A stretch of DNA of 64,000 nucleotides, taken from positions 41,777 to 105,776 of the forward strand of contig JAFGPV010000028.1 of NCBI GenBank assembly GCA_016936015.1. Reading direction: 5' to 3'. The notes below the pieces were generated by a model, which saw nothing but the letters and a program-made list of their open reading frames with translations, was not told the origin of the DNA and did no database searches. This document shows, piece by piece, positions 41,378-49,392 of this stretch (position 1 is the stretch's first letter; every line of letters begins with the position of its first letter). Source of the stretch: Pirellulales bacterium (GTDB lineage Bacteria; Planctomycetota; Planctomycetia; Pirellulales; Thermoguttaceae). A program made the position numbers and the translations under genes.

Positions 41378-43144
41378 GCCATACTCGAACTTGCCGCGAT
41401 GCACTTCCTTGCCGTCGGCATCCTTGATCACGAACTGGGGCGCCGGCGGCCGGGCGCCGTTGACGGAAACGCTCGTGCACTGTTCCCCGGCGGCACCGAG
41501 GATGGAAAGCGACAGGCTCACCTTATTGTCCTTGGGTTTACTCGCCGCAACCTGGGCTTTGTAGGGAGTGCCAAAGGGGAGTCCCACGGTCTTTCCCTTG
41601 TCGACGGTGATTTCGACGCTTTGGTCGTTAAAGGCGGCCGAAATCGCGGTTTGGCCGGGCCGGGGCGAGGCCGAGGCGTCCAACGAATAGTTCGCCACCT
41701 TCCAGATGCCCTCAGGCAAGGGGATTTTCTGGTCCTTCATCCCCCCGATCATCATCGCGCCGTAATCGTTGCTGTAGATCATGGCGCGATACGCCGGCCC
41801 GGGACCGGTGACGTATCCGAGGGCCAACTCGGCGGGCGTCATTTTCAGATTCTCGCCCGAAGGGGAAACTTCCAGACGATAGAAGGCTTTCCCCAGGCAG
41901 AGCGTCCGGTTGAGGAAGATGCGGTCGCGTCCGAAAGCGGTTTCCAAGGAAAGCAGATTCCTGGGATTCGGATTAATCAACAGCAGATCACCCAGTGTAG
42001 GATAAACCCGGTTCCCAGCCAAGTGAATGGAGATCAGGTCGTCGAATCGGCCGTTGCTGTTCTGGTCCAACAGCACCAGGTGGATTTTTCTCTTCCCCTG
42101 CGTGAGATATCCTTCCCGCACGGCCGCCGAGGAGAGCGAAACCGTGGCAAACTGGAGGGGGCCGCCGGTCTGACAGAAAACGCTCAGGAGGAAGCTGTAG
42201 TCCCTGGATTGCGCCCCTTTTCCAAGTTTCAGATCCACGCGCGGAAACTGCGACTGGGAAATGCCGGTTTTCGGCGAGGCATCGACGTCCTTCGTGGTCA
42301 CCGCCCCGTCATCGGTCAGGTCGCCGTTGCGATTCAGATCGAAATACAGTTTATTATAGCCCTTCGCCTTGGCGTCGATAACGTCCAGGACGAAAGCGTA
42401 CTGCTGGCCGCCGAGTCGGGCCACGGCGCGGAAAGGAGCGGGAGCTACGTATGTCGGTTCCTTCGTGACGGTCTTGTGGAAGGCCTCCTGGCCGGGCGAC
42501 TCGCCGCCGAGCTTCATGTAGAACCGTTGCGGCTGGGTCAGCAAAAAGTAGTATTCCGCGGGTTGCAGGGATCTTTTCCCGCTGTTGCGGCTCCGCATCT
42601 TGGGTGGGGTAAGCCGCACCAGTTCCATCTCCAGATTCTGGGTTCCAAGCCCCTCGAACATTTTATCATCCTGCGGCGTCTCCGCCGTCTCCTCCCCCGT
42701 GCCCGGCTCTTCCTTCAGTTGCTCCTTCACCCAGCGTTGATCGCTCGGGCTGAGCCTGGCCAGTTGGATGTGAAGCTCTTTTCCATCGGACTTGGAGAGC
42801 CGGACTTTGCCGTCGGCGGAACCGAGATACTCCGCCACGATCGTGAACTTGCCCGACTTGTCCTTCCAGGTCCGGTACTTTTCGCCTGGCTGGCCCTTCG
42901 CTTCTTCGACATTTCCTGGGTACTGCCGCTTAACGAAGGCCTGATCGTTCGCGCCCAGCGAGGCCAAGGGGACGGAAAGCACCTTGCCGTCGGTCTTCTT
43001 CAATTGGACCTTGCCGTCTTTGAAATCGATCAACTCCGCCTCAATGCTGAAGCGTCCGCTGCAGCTCTTCCAGGTCCGCGAGGCCGCCGGCAGGAGACTC
43101 GCTGTCAATCCGCAGATCACTCCTGCGATGAAGACGTATCTCAT
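41375..43144 (-). CDS. Secreted SHD1-domain protein with EF-hand-like loops (candidate selenoprotein)
   Basis: A 589-residue product up to the first TGA, or 631 if that codon is read through. It has a signal peptide (YVFIAGVICGLTASLLPAAS), then two SHD1 (SLA1 homology 1) domains: RTWKSCSGRFSIEAELIDFK with KVLSVPLASLGANDQAFV (about 23-73), and RTWKDKSGKFTIVAEYLGSA with KELHIQLARLSPSDQRWV (about 89-140). A Glu-rich linker and a large beta-rich region follow, containing two Ca-binding-type loops (DLNRNGDLTDDG near 270 and DQNSNGRFDDL near 360). SHD1 domains are frequent in planctomycete secreted proteins, where their role is unclear. GAGGGGGGAC precedes ATG 43144. The frame continues in coding quality beyond the stop; see the 41249-41377 entry. 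It is monocistronic, with a terminator downstream. Confidence 0.87.
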   Translation of the reverse strand: MRYVFIAGVICGLTASLLPAASRTWKSCSGRFSIEAELIDFKDGKVQLKKTDGKVLSVPLASLGANDQAFVKRQYPGNVEEAKGQPGEKYRTWKDKSGKFTIVAEYLGSADGKVRLSKSDGKELHIQLARLSPSDQRWVKEQLKEEPGTGEETAETPQDDKMFEGLGTQNLEMELVRLTPPKMRSRNSGKRSLQPAEYYFLLTQPQRFYMKLGGESPGQEAFHKTVTKEPTYVAPAPFRAVARLGGQQYAFVLDVIDAKAKGYNKLYFDLNRNGDLTDDGAVTTKDVDASPKTGISQSQFPRVDLKLGKGAQSRDYSFLLSVFCQTGGPLQFATVSLSSAAVREGYLTQGKRKIHLVLLDQNSNGRFDDLISIHLAGNRVYPTLGDLLLINPNPRNLLSLETAFGRDRIFLNRTLCLGKAFYRLEVSPSGENLKMTPAELALGYVTGPGPAYRAMIYSNDYGAMMIGGMKDQKIPLPEGIWKVANYSLDASASPRPGQTAISAAFNDQSVEITVDKGKTVGLPFGTPYKAQVAASKPKDNKVSLSLSILGAAGEQCTSVSVNGARPPAPQFVIKDADGKEVHRGKFEYG

Positions 43145-43209
43145 GCTTCGATGGTCCCCCCTCTATTATTAAAAAGGAAAACACCGTCACCCAGAATTGC
43201 GCCTTCAGA

Positions 43210-44298
43210 CTACCACGAATAGGGGGAGGTGTCAAGAGAAGACGATCCGGCCTGAATACCCGATGCTGGAGGGACCAGCGCCGGTTTTCTTTCCAGCCAG
43301 GCTTGTCCGCCGACGATCCTTTTCAGGCCGCCCCGAGCCAGTTGGTCCATCGCCCGGGGATCGTGCTTGAGGTAGGCCTCCCAAAAGAGCAGCGATCCGA
43401 TACGAATCAGCCGTTGGTAATGCGCGTCGCGGGCGATCTCGCGCCGGCCCCAGCGGTGCCCGGCATAGACCATGTGATCGCCGCCGTAAAGGATCATCAA
43501 GTACTGATCGGCGCCCTCGCTGAAATCGAAAGGTAGACGGCGCTCGGCGGCCTTCGTTTCTCCAATCCGGCCGTTGTCTTCGGTGCCAGCGATGAAAAAG
43601 CAGGGAACGTGAATTGCCGCATAAACTGCTTCCAGCGGCAGCAGACCGGACTCCACCGTCGGACTGAGGGCCAACACGGCCCGGATCCGCGGATCTTCAA
43701 CCATCCATCCGTCCGGCAGCACCTCGCCCGCTAGGGCCAGGGCCGCCTCCGCGCCCCAATCGTTGCCGGCCGCTCCGATGGAAGACAAATCGGCCTGTCC
43801 GGCCCAGCCATCGCCTTGTTGCTGAAGCTCCGTCAATCGATCGAGTGCGAAGCGGAGATCCAAGGACCGCTGGTAGAGATTGTTCTTGTTGTCGTACGCC
43901 TCTTTGAGATGTTTTTTTGGCCGCAGCGTACCCCGCCAAACCGATTCGTCGCTGCCGGGGTGCTGCATGATAATCGTCAAGAATCCCCGTGAAGCCCAGG
44001 CGTTGCCCAAGTAGGCGTAGTCTTCGCACGAGCGGCCCAGTCCGTGGGAGAAGACGATCACGGGAAACCGCCCTTCCGCGGCGAGGGGCAGGTAAATCTT
44101 CACCGGCAACGGCCGCCCCCGCGCCCCGTCCTGCCATACCTGCCGAATCGTCTCCACTGGAAAAATACGAAATGCCGATCCACTTTCACTGGACTCCACC
44201 GGCGCGATGATTTCATCGAAGGACCTTGCCACAAGGACCGGCGTCAATCCTCCGACAAGTACGGCACCCGTGGTGAGCAGGATTCGCAGGAAAAACAT
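43210..44298 (-). CDS. Secreted alpha/beta hydrolase with Asp in the nucleophile elbow
   Basis: A 362-residue protein with an N-terminal hydrophobic signal or anchor (FFLRILLTTGAVLVGGLTPVL) and an alpha/beta-hydrolase fold of the dienelactone hydrolase/PAF-acetylhydrolase type: LPVKIYLPLAAEGRFPVIVF, SHGLGRSCEDYAYLG (oxyanion region) and GFLTIIMQHPGSDESVW. The nucleophile elbow reads IGAAGNDWGAEAALALAG, so the usual Ser of G-x-S-x-G is Asp, as in haloalkane dehalogenases and epoxide hydrolases. A downstream acidic residue (FFIAGTEDN) and His (YGGDHMVY) complete a possible triad. Activity may therefore differ from an esterase. The start is ambiguous: ATG 44298 is used, but GTG 44304 lies better relative to GGAGA. 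The C-terminus ends with a short Ser-rich tail. Confidence 0.85.
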   Translation of the reverse strand: MFFLRILLTTGAVLVGGLTPVLVARSFDEIIAPVESSESGSAFRIFPVETIRQVWQDGARGRPLPVKIYLPLAAEGRFPVIVFSHGLGRSCEDYAYLGNAWASRGFLTIIMQHPGSDESVWRGTLRPKKHLKEAYDNKNNLYQRSLDLRFALDRLTELQQQGDGWAGQADLSSIGAAGNDWGAEAALALAGEVLPDGWMVEDPRIRAVLALSPTVESGLLPLEAVYAAIHVPCFFIAGTEDNGRIGETKAAERRLPFDFSEGADQYLMILYGGDHMVYAGHRWGRREIARDAHYQRLIRIGSLLFWEAYLKHDPRAMDQLARGGLKRIVGGQAWLERKPALVPPASGIQAGSSSLDTSPYSW

Positions 44299-44491
44299 CG
44301 GCACGTTCAAGGCTCTCCAGCCCGAAGAAACAGGGCCTCCTTTGTTGATTTCGGCGAAAACCAGGAGACGCACTACTTCGTGCAAAAGGTGCTGGAGTAT
44401 CTTGACTGGCCGATTGCACAATCCTTGTCGGTTTGATGCAATCCCCGGAACACGCCGACAATGCGGTCTGCGTCGTGCTTCGGGACTCATC

Positions 44492-44547
44492 AAAAAAATC
44501 CCCCTCTCCCGCCGGTTCGCAACCGGGAAGAGGGAGATGCTTTTTTT
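44492..44547 (-). terminator. Bidirectional-looking terminator
   Basis: CCCTCT and AGAGGG arms enclose a CCGGTT-CGC-AACCGG stem, with AAAAAAA on the left and TTTTTTT on the right, so it can end transcription in both directions. On the minus strand it closes the Pro/Gly-rich gene at 44579. Confidence 0.85.
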
Positions 44548-44578
44548 CTGGATCGGGAGTTCCATAAGATCCCCAATC

Positions 44579-45328
44579 TTAAAATCGCATTTCATCCGGC
44601 ACGCCGATCAATTCGGAGATGTGGCGGTCGATGATTTGGTCGCGGGCCTTGTCGCGCCGTTCGATCACTTCCTGCATGTGCTTCAGTTCTTCCTCCAGGC
44701 GTTTCAACTCCAAACGGCGCCGTTGCTGGCGCACCTCAAACTGCTGGAAGACCGTTTCCCGAAGCTCCCCTTTGATTTCTTCCTTTCGATCACCCTCCAC
44801 CACCCGAAATTGATCGAGCAGTTGTCTCACTTTCATCTCCAGTTGATTTTCTTTCTGCCCCAACTCGAACATCTCGGGATCTCGCGGTTGTCCGGGAAAA
44901 GCACCGAAACCAGCAACGCCCGGTCCGCCGTATCCAGGCATTGCCCCCGGAATCCCGTGTTGCGGGCCGAACGGTGTAAGACGGCCAGGAACATGATTGT
45001 CCGGTCCACCTGGACCCATCATCGGTCCCCTTCCTCCCGGAGGAGCGCCGTAGCCACCTGGCCGTCCCTCGGGCCTGCGTTCCGGAGGCGGAACGACTCC
45101 TTCGCGCGGCGGTCCTTCTCTCCCGGGGCGAGGTTGCCGCCGTTTCACCATCGGCGGAGGATTCTCGTCGTTCGGTCTCGGGGGCGGGGCGTCCCAGTCG
45201 CCCTGGTCGTCAGGATTGACTCCCGAAGGAGGCGGCTGCTGGGCATTGCACGTGTTCGTATCGGCTAACGCCAAGAGGATTATGCCCAAGGCCAGTGGCA
45301 GGATCCACAAATTTTTCTTCCAAGTCAT
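44579..45328 (-). CDS. Secreted Pro/Gly-rich protein with C-terminal coiled coil
   Basis: A 249-residue protein. The signal peptide (LWILPLALGIILLALADTNTCNA) is followed by a Pro/Arg/Gly-rich low-complexity region (about residues 30-150) with PPERRPEGRPGGYGAPPGG and GPMMGPGGPDNHVPG. A strongly helical charged segment (QKENQLEMKVRQLLDQFRVV, LRETVFQQFEVRQQRRRLEL, EEELKHMQEVIERRDKARDQ) is predicted to form a coiled coil. It lies directly downstream of the ECF sigma/anti-sigma pair on the same strand, and such helical periplasmic proteins are often found next to planctomycete ECF operons, possibly as envelope-stress partners (inference). AAGGAG precedes ATG 45328. Confidence 0.8.
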   Translation of the reverse strand: MTWKKNLWILPLALGIILLALADTNTCNAQQPPPSGVNPDDQGDWDAPPPRPNDENPPPMVKRRQPRPGREGPPREGVVPPPERRPEGRPGGYGAPPGGRGPMMGPGGPDNHVPGRLTPFGPQHGIPGAMPGYGGPGVAGFGAFPGQPRDPEMFELGQKENQLEMKVRQLLDQFRVVEGDRKEEIKGELRETVFQQFEVRQQRRRLELKRLEEELKHMQEVIERRDKARDQIIDRHISELIGVPDEMRF

Positions 45329-45403
45329 CGTTTGGCTCCTTGTAAAGACGTGTCGTGAAAAACATCAACCAAAAAAATTTACGCTCTGTTTAGCGGCGTT
45401 ATG

Positions 45404-45532
45404 GAGTCTCATAAAAGAAATGTCTTCGTAACGCCCCGGGATGGCAATCCCGGGGGTGCGAGGCGACTCTGTCTACCCCCGCGATTGCCATCGCGGGGCG
45501 TTGGAGGCCCCAACATTTATTTTCTGAGACTC
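45404..45532. mobile_element. Nested-palindrome (MITE-like) element
   Basis: A 129-bp unit bounded by near-perfect 20-bp terminal inverted repeats: GAGTCTCATAAAAGAAATGT (45404-45423) and the complement of GAGTCTCAGAAAATAAATGT (45513-45532), 18 of 20 matching. Inside are two hairpins: CCCCGGGAT-GGCA-ATCCCGGGG (45434-45455) and CCCCGCGAT-TGCC-ATCGCGGGG (45477-45498). They are inverted copies of each other with compensatory stem changes. No coding capacity and no clear target duplication. It sits between the anti-sigma gene and the Pro/Gly-rich gene. A related hairpin occurs at 47629. Confidence 0.65.
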
Positions 45533-45553
45533 AACAAACGGCAATCATCCAAA

Positions 45554-46075
45554 TTACAACGCGTTGTTTTCCAACTCCTGCTGCAGGGCATTTGCCCGGC
45601 TGCGGAGATTAAGGTAGTCCGCCGTCCAGACGTCACCGTCGCCCTGAACCAGCGCGAGCCGGGTAGAGAGAGCGGACAGTTTTTCATCCCAGTTGTCGTC
45701 CCAACGCAGATCGGTTTCCTCGGGGATGTTTTGCGGCGTATGCTGCTGTACGATCGGATGCCGCCCGAGGCCAGTCTCCGAAAGACTGTTTTCCGTATGA
45801 TACAGCCCGAACACGGTCAAGCCGACCAGCAGCGAGGCGGCGATCAGCGCGGAGACCACGGAGGCCCCCCGGGGCGCGCGCGAAATGTTCGCGGGCAGGA
45901 CACGTTGCACAGGCCGCCAATCGGCCGGCGGCTCGATGCTTTCCAGCAACTGCTCCAACGCCAGCCAGCCCTCGCGCCAGGCGGCGAGCTGCGGATCGTT
46001 CAGCGCCTCCTCCGGGCAAAGCGGCGCGGTGGCCTGCTCCAAGCGCCGTTCCAGGTTGGGTAGTTCGTCGTTCAT
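45554..46075 (-). CDS. Probable anti-sigma factor (membrane-anchored)
   Basis: A 173-residue protein with an N-terminal cytoplasmic helical domain (ELPNLERRLEQATAPLCPEE, LAAWREGWLALEQLLESIEP), a single transmembrane helix near residue 85-105 (VVSALIAASLLVGLTVFGLY) and a periplasmic part ending in a helix (ADYLNLRSRANALQQELENN). It starts inside the stop codon of the ECF sigma factor gene (ATGA at 46075-46072). That coupling, the topology and the size fit an anti-sigma factor. No HxxxCxxC zinc motif is present, so it is not of the ZAS type. Confidence 0.8.
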   Translation of the reverse strand: MNDELPNLERRLEQATAPLCPEEALNDPQLAAWREGWLALEQLLESIEPPADWRPVQRVLPANISRAPRGASVVSALIAASLLVGLTVFGLYHTENSLSETGLGRHPIVQQHTPQNIPEETDLRWDDNWDEKLSALSTRLALVQGDGDVWTADYLNLRSRANALQQELENNAL

Positions 46076-46605
46076 GGCAGATGATCTACGAGTAATCGCC
46101 GCAGGGCCTCCAAACCGCGGCGGCAGTGGCTGAGCACCGTGCCCAGCGGCGATTCCGTCATCTTGGCAATTTCTGCAAAAGTCATTTGGCCGTAATATCG
46201 CAGCAGCAGCACGCGCCGCTGGGCCGGGGGCAGTTGTTTGAGGGCTTGAGTTAATTCCGCGGCGGTTTCCCGGGCGGAAATTCCCGATCCGGGCTCCCCG
46301 TCGGCGCTGACCGGCTCGCACCGCCGCCAGTCGGCGTCCTCCAAGGTCAAATCGCCGGCCCTCTGCCGGCGTTCATCGCAGAGCAGGCGGTCGGCGATCT
46401 TCAGCAGGTACGCCCGGCCGTGTCCCTCTTCCCGATAGCGCCCTCGCGCGGCCCAGGCCCGGGTAAAAACCTCCTGCGTCAGGTCGTCGGCCAAGTCGGC
46501 CCGGCGGACCATGCCCAGCAAATACCCCCGCACCGCGCGGCCGTGCTCGCGGATCCAGGCGGCAAACCATTCGGCATTGCGTGTCTCAGGGGCGAAGGAG
46601 GACAT
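46072..46605 (-). CDS. ECF RNA polymerase sigma factor
   Basis: A 177-residue sigma-70 family ECF factor. Region 2 includes GYLLGMVRRADLADDLTQEV and FTRAWAARGRYREEGHGRAY (about 28-67). Region 4 includes LTQALKQLPPAQRRVLLLRY, YGQMTFAEIAKMTESPLGTV and LSHCRRGLEALRRLL (about 118-172), a clear helix-turn-helix. It is followed by a coupled membrane anti-sigma factor and a secreted coiled-coil protein, so it probably responds to an envelope signal. No binding-site pair for autoregulation was identified. Confidence 0.93.
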   Translation of the reverse strand: MSSFAPETRNAEWFAAWIREHGRAVRGYLLGMVRRADLADDLTQEVFTRAWAARGRYREEGHGRAYLLKIADRLLCDERRQRAGDLTLEDADWRRCEPVSADGEPGSGISARETAAELTQALKQLPPAQRRVLLLRYYGQMTFAEIAKMTESPLGTVLSHCRRGLEALRRLLVDHLP

Positions 46606-46766
46606 GCTGGGGTCCTATTAGAGATAACGCAGGAAAAGCAATATTATTGCAGCTTTTTATAAGACGTCTCCTTTTCTGAGGAGGGGAGTCCTGCCGCCGA
46701 TAGAATTGGAAACAGCCGCAATCGGCGGCGGGAGCCCCCTCCGCCGAAAAAAGGCAAGAACGCCCA

Positions 46767-47297
46767 TTATCCCCGGAGCACGTTGCTGTCCATCCGGTCC
46801 AGAGCAAGACGCATGGCCGTGAGATCCTTCGCCTCCTTGGCGTTCACGTCGAAATGGTAGCGATTCAATTCGACGATTAGGCAGAACACCGCGATTAATA
46901 AAAAGACGACGGCGATGCCCAACATTACGGTGTAGGGGCTTGCCTCGGTAATATTTTTCGAGAAAGCGCTGGATTTCTTTTTATGTTCCTTATCGCCTTT
47001 TTCTTCCCCGGCGGAATCTTTCGTGGACGCCTTGATTTTTTTGACTTTCTCTTTCTTCTCTTTCTTTTTTTTCTTCTTCCCCTTTTTGCCTTTTTCTTCA
47101 ACAGGCTCAGGCTCGACGGACTCCTCGGCCTCCTGGGCAGGAGAAACCGCATCCGGGGAAAGTGTCTCTTCCGGCGGCGCCGTATCGTCGGCCAAACCCG
47201 CGCCGCCGAGCGATTCCATATCCGGAAACGGCCCTAACAACGAGTCGTCGGGAAACTGGGACTCTTCAAAATCAGATCGTTCTTCTGGATCCGGCAC
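46767..47297 (-). CDS. Acidic/lysine-rich protein with one transmembrane helix
   Basis: A 176-residue protein. An acidic N-terminal half (about residues 1-68) is followed by a lysine run of about 25 residues (KGKKGKKKKKKEKKEKVKK), then one transmembrane helix (TVMLGIAVVFLLIAVFCLIV) and a short C-terminal helix (EAKDLTAMRLALDRM). The lysine tract suggests binding to nucleic acid or acidic phospholipid on the cytoplasmic side. Start is GTG 47297 with GGAGGAG upstream. The family is not recognised. It is on the same strand as the ECF operon but 160 bp upstream of it, so probably separate. Confidence 0.72.
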   Translation of the reverse strand: MPDPEERSDFEESQFPDDSLLGPFPDMESLGGAGLADDTAPPEETLSPDAVSPAQEAEESVEPEPVEEKGKKGKKKKKKEKKEKVKKIKASTKDSAGEEKGDKEHKKKSSAFSKNITEASPYTVMLGIAVVFLLIAVFCLIVELNRYHFDVNAKEAKDLTAMRLALDRMDSNVLRG

Positions 47298-47736
47298 TCT
47301 TTTCTCTCCTCCACGAAATCATAGCTTCGCGGCAGAAACAGATTCGTTTGGAAAAAACCTGGTTGCAGTAAAATCTTACTTCCCCGGAATAAACTCTATT
47401 ATAATCCACATTTCCCCCAATGCTACTAAAAGCCTTCTTTCAGCGGGACGGCAAAGGGAAGTTCCTCGACAAAAAACCGGCGAATCTAACTCTTTGCCTG
47501 ATAAGTTATTAGAGCGCATCACATCTCTGTGTAGCGTCATTTGGCTGCGAAAATGCGGAAAATACACCGCCACGTTCGTTACAGGGATGTGCAACTTGCG
47601 CGAAGTTGTTTGCCCCGGAAACATAAAACCCACGGATGGCAATCCGTGGGCTTTTTGATGTTGATCGTGGAACGGATCAGCAAGAGTATAATGCCGGAGA
47701 CGGCAAGCTCCGGGGGAGGAAATCCCGAAATTCAAC
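47298..47736. other. Intergenic region with hairpins
   Basis: About 440 bp without a supported gene. It contains a hairpin at 47629-47656 of the GATGGCAATC family and, further right, CCGGAG and CTCCGG arms around ACGGCAAG (about 47693-47712). Short open frames in it have no ribosome binding site or protein-like composition. Confidence 0.5.
47629..47656 (-). terminator. Hairpin of the GATGGCAATC family, probable terminator
   Basis: CCCACGGAT (47629-47637), loop GGCA, ATCCGTGGG (47642-47650), then CTTTTTG on the plus strand and TTTTA on the minus strand side. The loop-proximal core GATGGCAATC is identical to that in the element at 45404-45532 while the outer stem differs. It lies about 80 nt beyond the zinc-ribbon gene on the minus strand. 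Confidence 0.6.
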
Positions 47737-47979
47737 TTATCGGGGATGGGGCAATCGGCTGGGTAATTGACGTTCCGTGATGGTCGCCAACATCTCGTCG
47801 GCGCATCGCAACAACGGATTGACATAATCATCCACGGGCCGACGCAAGGCGGGATCGGTAGCAATCAACGCTCCGTGACAATGTTGGCATACGACCCGCC
47901 GTCCCAAGTATTCCACCCGGATGTGTAATCGACGCCCACAGGTCGGGCATTCTTGAACAAAATAGGTGGAGGGAGACAT
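47737..47979 (-). CDS. Small zinc-ribbon protein
   Basis: An 80-residue protein beginning STYFVQECPTCGRRLHIRVE, with two CxxC pairs (Cys11/14 in CPTC, Cys31/34 in CQHC) that form a zinc ribbon, and a C-terminal helix (VNPLLRCADEMLATITERQL). Small proteins of this type are common in planctomycetes; a role in nucleic-acid or protein binding is inferred. ATG 47979 is fixed by AGGAGG just upstream; an in-frame ATG at 48018 would add 13 residues without a ribosome binding site. It is divergent from the gene at 48135. Confidence 0.85.
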   Translation of the reverse strand: MSPSTYFVQECPTCGRRLHIRVEYLGRRVVCQHCHGALIATDPALRRPVDDYVNPLLRCADEMLATITERQLPSRLPHPR

Positions 47980-48065
47980 ATCGGTACCTCCTGTTACCGC
48001 CAACTCATCCATCAACAAGCCATTATGCCTTACCCGTCGGGCTTGTCAATCACAGTTTGAAATAT

Positions 48066-48081
48066 TCTATATTAATATAGA
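48066..48081. promoter_or_regulatory. 16-bp perfect palindrome in a divergent promoter region
   Basis: TCTATATTAATATAGA is its own reverse complement. It lies in the AT-rich region between the divergent zinc-ribbon gene and the gene at 48135, so it could be an operator. The binding protein is unknown, and an AT-rich chance palindrome is possible. Confidence 0.4.
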
Positions 48082-48134
48082 TTAGATGAATAATATAAAC
48101 AAAATGCGTCGAAATGTCAAATAGGAGTACGGCC

Positions 48135-48740
48135 ATGAATCTCGCACGATCCCTTCTAATTGGAATACTCGTACTGATGATTGGCGGATGCTTCGCGGTC
48201 GCTCAGACTACGTCAGCGGAAAAGTCGAACGCCTCGTTGCAGGACGAGGTGGAACGCTACGTGGAGCATTATTTCGAGAATCAGCCGGACTTCTCCCCGG
48301 CATATTTGATCACGCGGGAACAAACCGAACCTTTGTTGGAGGCATTCCGGCGTCGGGGGTGGAGTTCCAAAATGATCGACTCCCTTGCCAAGCGTTTGGT
48401 CTCGAAAGAGGATTTTCTCGCCCGCGAGTTGGACTCGCCGGCAGGGCGAAAATTCATGAAGCAGATTGCACAATATCCGCATGCCTATGATCGTCTGGAT
48501 CGGCTGAGCCGTTTGCCTCTCGGACGGCAAACGGTGCATGATTTGATCTACAAGGTCGGCGGCGGCGATATGATCGAGTATCTGACCACCAGTGCCGGCG
48601 GAAAGGAGATGGGCAAGATGCTTTCCCAAGATCCCCACGGACAAGATTTCAATAAGCCTACCGGCCGAATCTACACGCTCCCGATGCTCGTGGCCGCTTT
48701 TCGGGAAGAAATCAGCAAAGCGAGGAGGGATAAGAGATAG
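48135..48740 (+). CDS. Putative lipoprotein of unknown function
   Basis: A 201-residue protein with a signal sequence and lipobox (LLIGILVLMIGGC, Cys at about 19). The mature part is helical and charged (LQDEVERYVEHYFENQPDFS, EPLLEAFRRRGWSSKMIDSL, AQYPHAYDRLDRLSRLPLGR, YKVGGGDMIEYLTTSAGGKE). No domain is recognised. AGGAG precedes ATG 48135, deciding against in-frame 48114. Its last codons form one arm of a long hairpin shared with the convergent cyclophilin gene. Confidence 0.72.
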   Translation: MNLARSLLIGILVLMIGGCFAVAQTTSAEKSNASLQDEVERYVEHYFENQPDFSPAYLITREQTEPLLEAFRRRGWSSKMIDSLAKRLVSKEDFLARELDSPAGRKFMKQIAQYPHAYDRLDRLSRLPLGRQTVHDLIYKVGGGDMIEYLTTSAGGKEMGKMLSQDPHGQDFNKPTGRIYTLPMLVAAFREEISKARRDKR

Positions 48741-48779
48741 CCAAAGGGGAGGAAATCCACCCCTTATCTCTTATCCCTC
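48725..48779. terminator. Long hairpin between convergent genes
   Basis: GAGGGATAAGAGATA (48725-48739) and TATCTCTTATCCCTC (48765-48779) form a perfect 15-bp stem, with an inner AGGGG and CCCCT pair. The left arm overlaps the end of the upstream gene. It resembles the inverted repeat before mfd in its purine/pyrimidine arms and probably serves as a two-way terminator. Confidence 0.6.
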
Positions 48780-48783
48780 TTCC

Positions 48784-49392
48784 TCATTTCTCCCGTCGGG
48801 TCGATTTGATAATCACGGGTACGTCCGGCGTATTGGTTAGACTGTTTTTATTACTGACCTTGCAGTTGGCGATCTGATTGACGACGTCCATGCCCTTCTC
48901 CACCATACCGAAGACGCAGTAGCCGAATCCTTCGGGCGTCTGATCATGGTGATCGAGTTCCGGATTATCTTCAAGATTGATGAAGAACTGGCTGGTGGCG
49001 CTATGGGGATCATCGATATGGCGGACCATGGCGACCGTTCCCCGAAGGTTTTTCCGGCCGTCGGCGGCTTCATTGCGGATCGGCGTTCGGGTTGCGGGTT
49101 TTTCCCGATAATCGGGGGTATATCCTCCGGCCAGAAGGCCTTGCCCCGGGATGACCTGGTGGACGAGGGTTTGGTCGTAGAAGCCGCTGTCAACGTAACC
49201 GAGAAAGTTTTCGACCGTCTGCGGCGCGTTCTTGCTGTCGAGTTGGAGAATGATGGCGCCCTGGCTGGTTTCCAAGACGACCCGGGGCGGCGGCTCCTCG
49301 GAGGTGGAGGGAGTGGATTTACTGCACGCGGCAGCCCCGAGTATCACGCCCCAGGCGAGAAGTCTAAGGCCGATTTGCCGCGTTTTTTTCAT
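48784..49392 (-). CDS. Cyclophilin-type peptidyl-prolyl isomerase lipoprotein
   Basis: A 202-residue lipoprotein (lipobox LGAAAC, Cys23) with a cyclophilin domain: VVLETSQGAIILQLDSKNAP, TVENFLGYVDSGFYDQTLVH, QVIPGQGLLAGGY, GTVAMVRHIDDPHSATSQFF with INLEDN, and FGYCVFGMVEKGMDVVNQIA. The catalytic Arg of the F-H-R motif is replaced (LVHQVIPG), while QFFI is intact, so isomerase activity may be reduced. It would assist protein folding in the periplasm. ATG 49392 is chosen because GGAGGG lies upstream; longer in-frame starts lack this. Confidence 0.9.
   Translation of the reverse strand: MKKTRQIGLRLLAWGVILGAAACSKSTPSTSEEPPPRVVLETSQGAIILQLDSKNAPQTVENFLGYVDSGFYDQTLVHQVIPGQGLLAGGYTPDYREKPATRTPIRNEAADGRKNLRGTVAMVRHIDDPHSATSQFFINLEDNPELDHHDQTPEGFGYCVFGMVEKGMDVVNQIANCKVSNKNSLTNTPDVPVIIKSTRREK

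Noticed and set aside
41183..43222. 679-codon plus-strand frame
   Set aside because: Shadow of the SHD1 gene. Its continued openness past the TGA region reflects the coding bias of the minus strand, which actually supports the coding extension there.
47023..47864. Open frames around 47023-47864 on both strands
   Set aside because: They are shadows of the lysine-rich gene or cross the hairpin at 47629, with no ribosome binding site or recognisable protein features.
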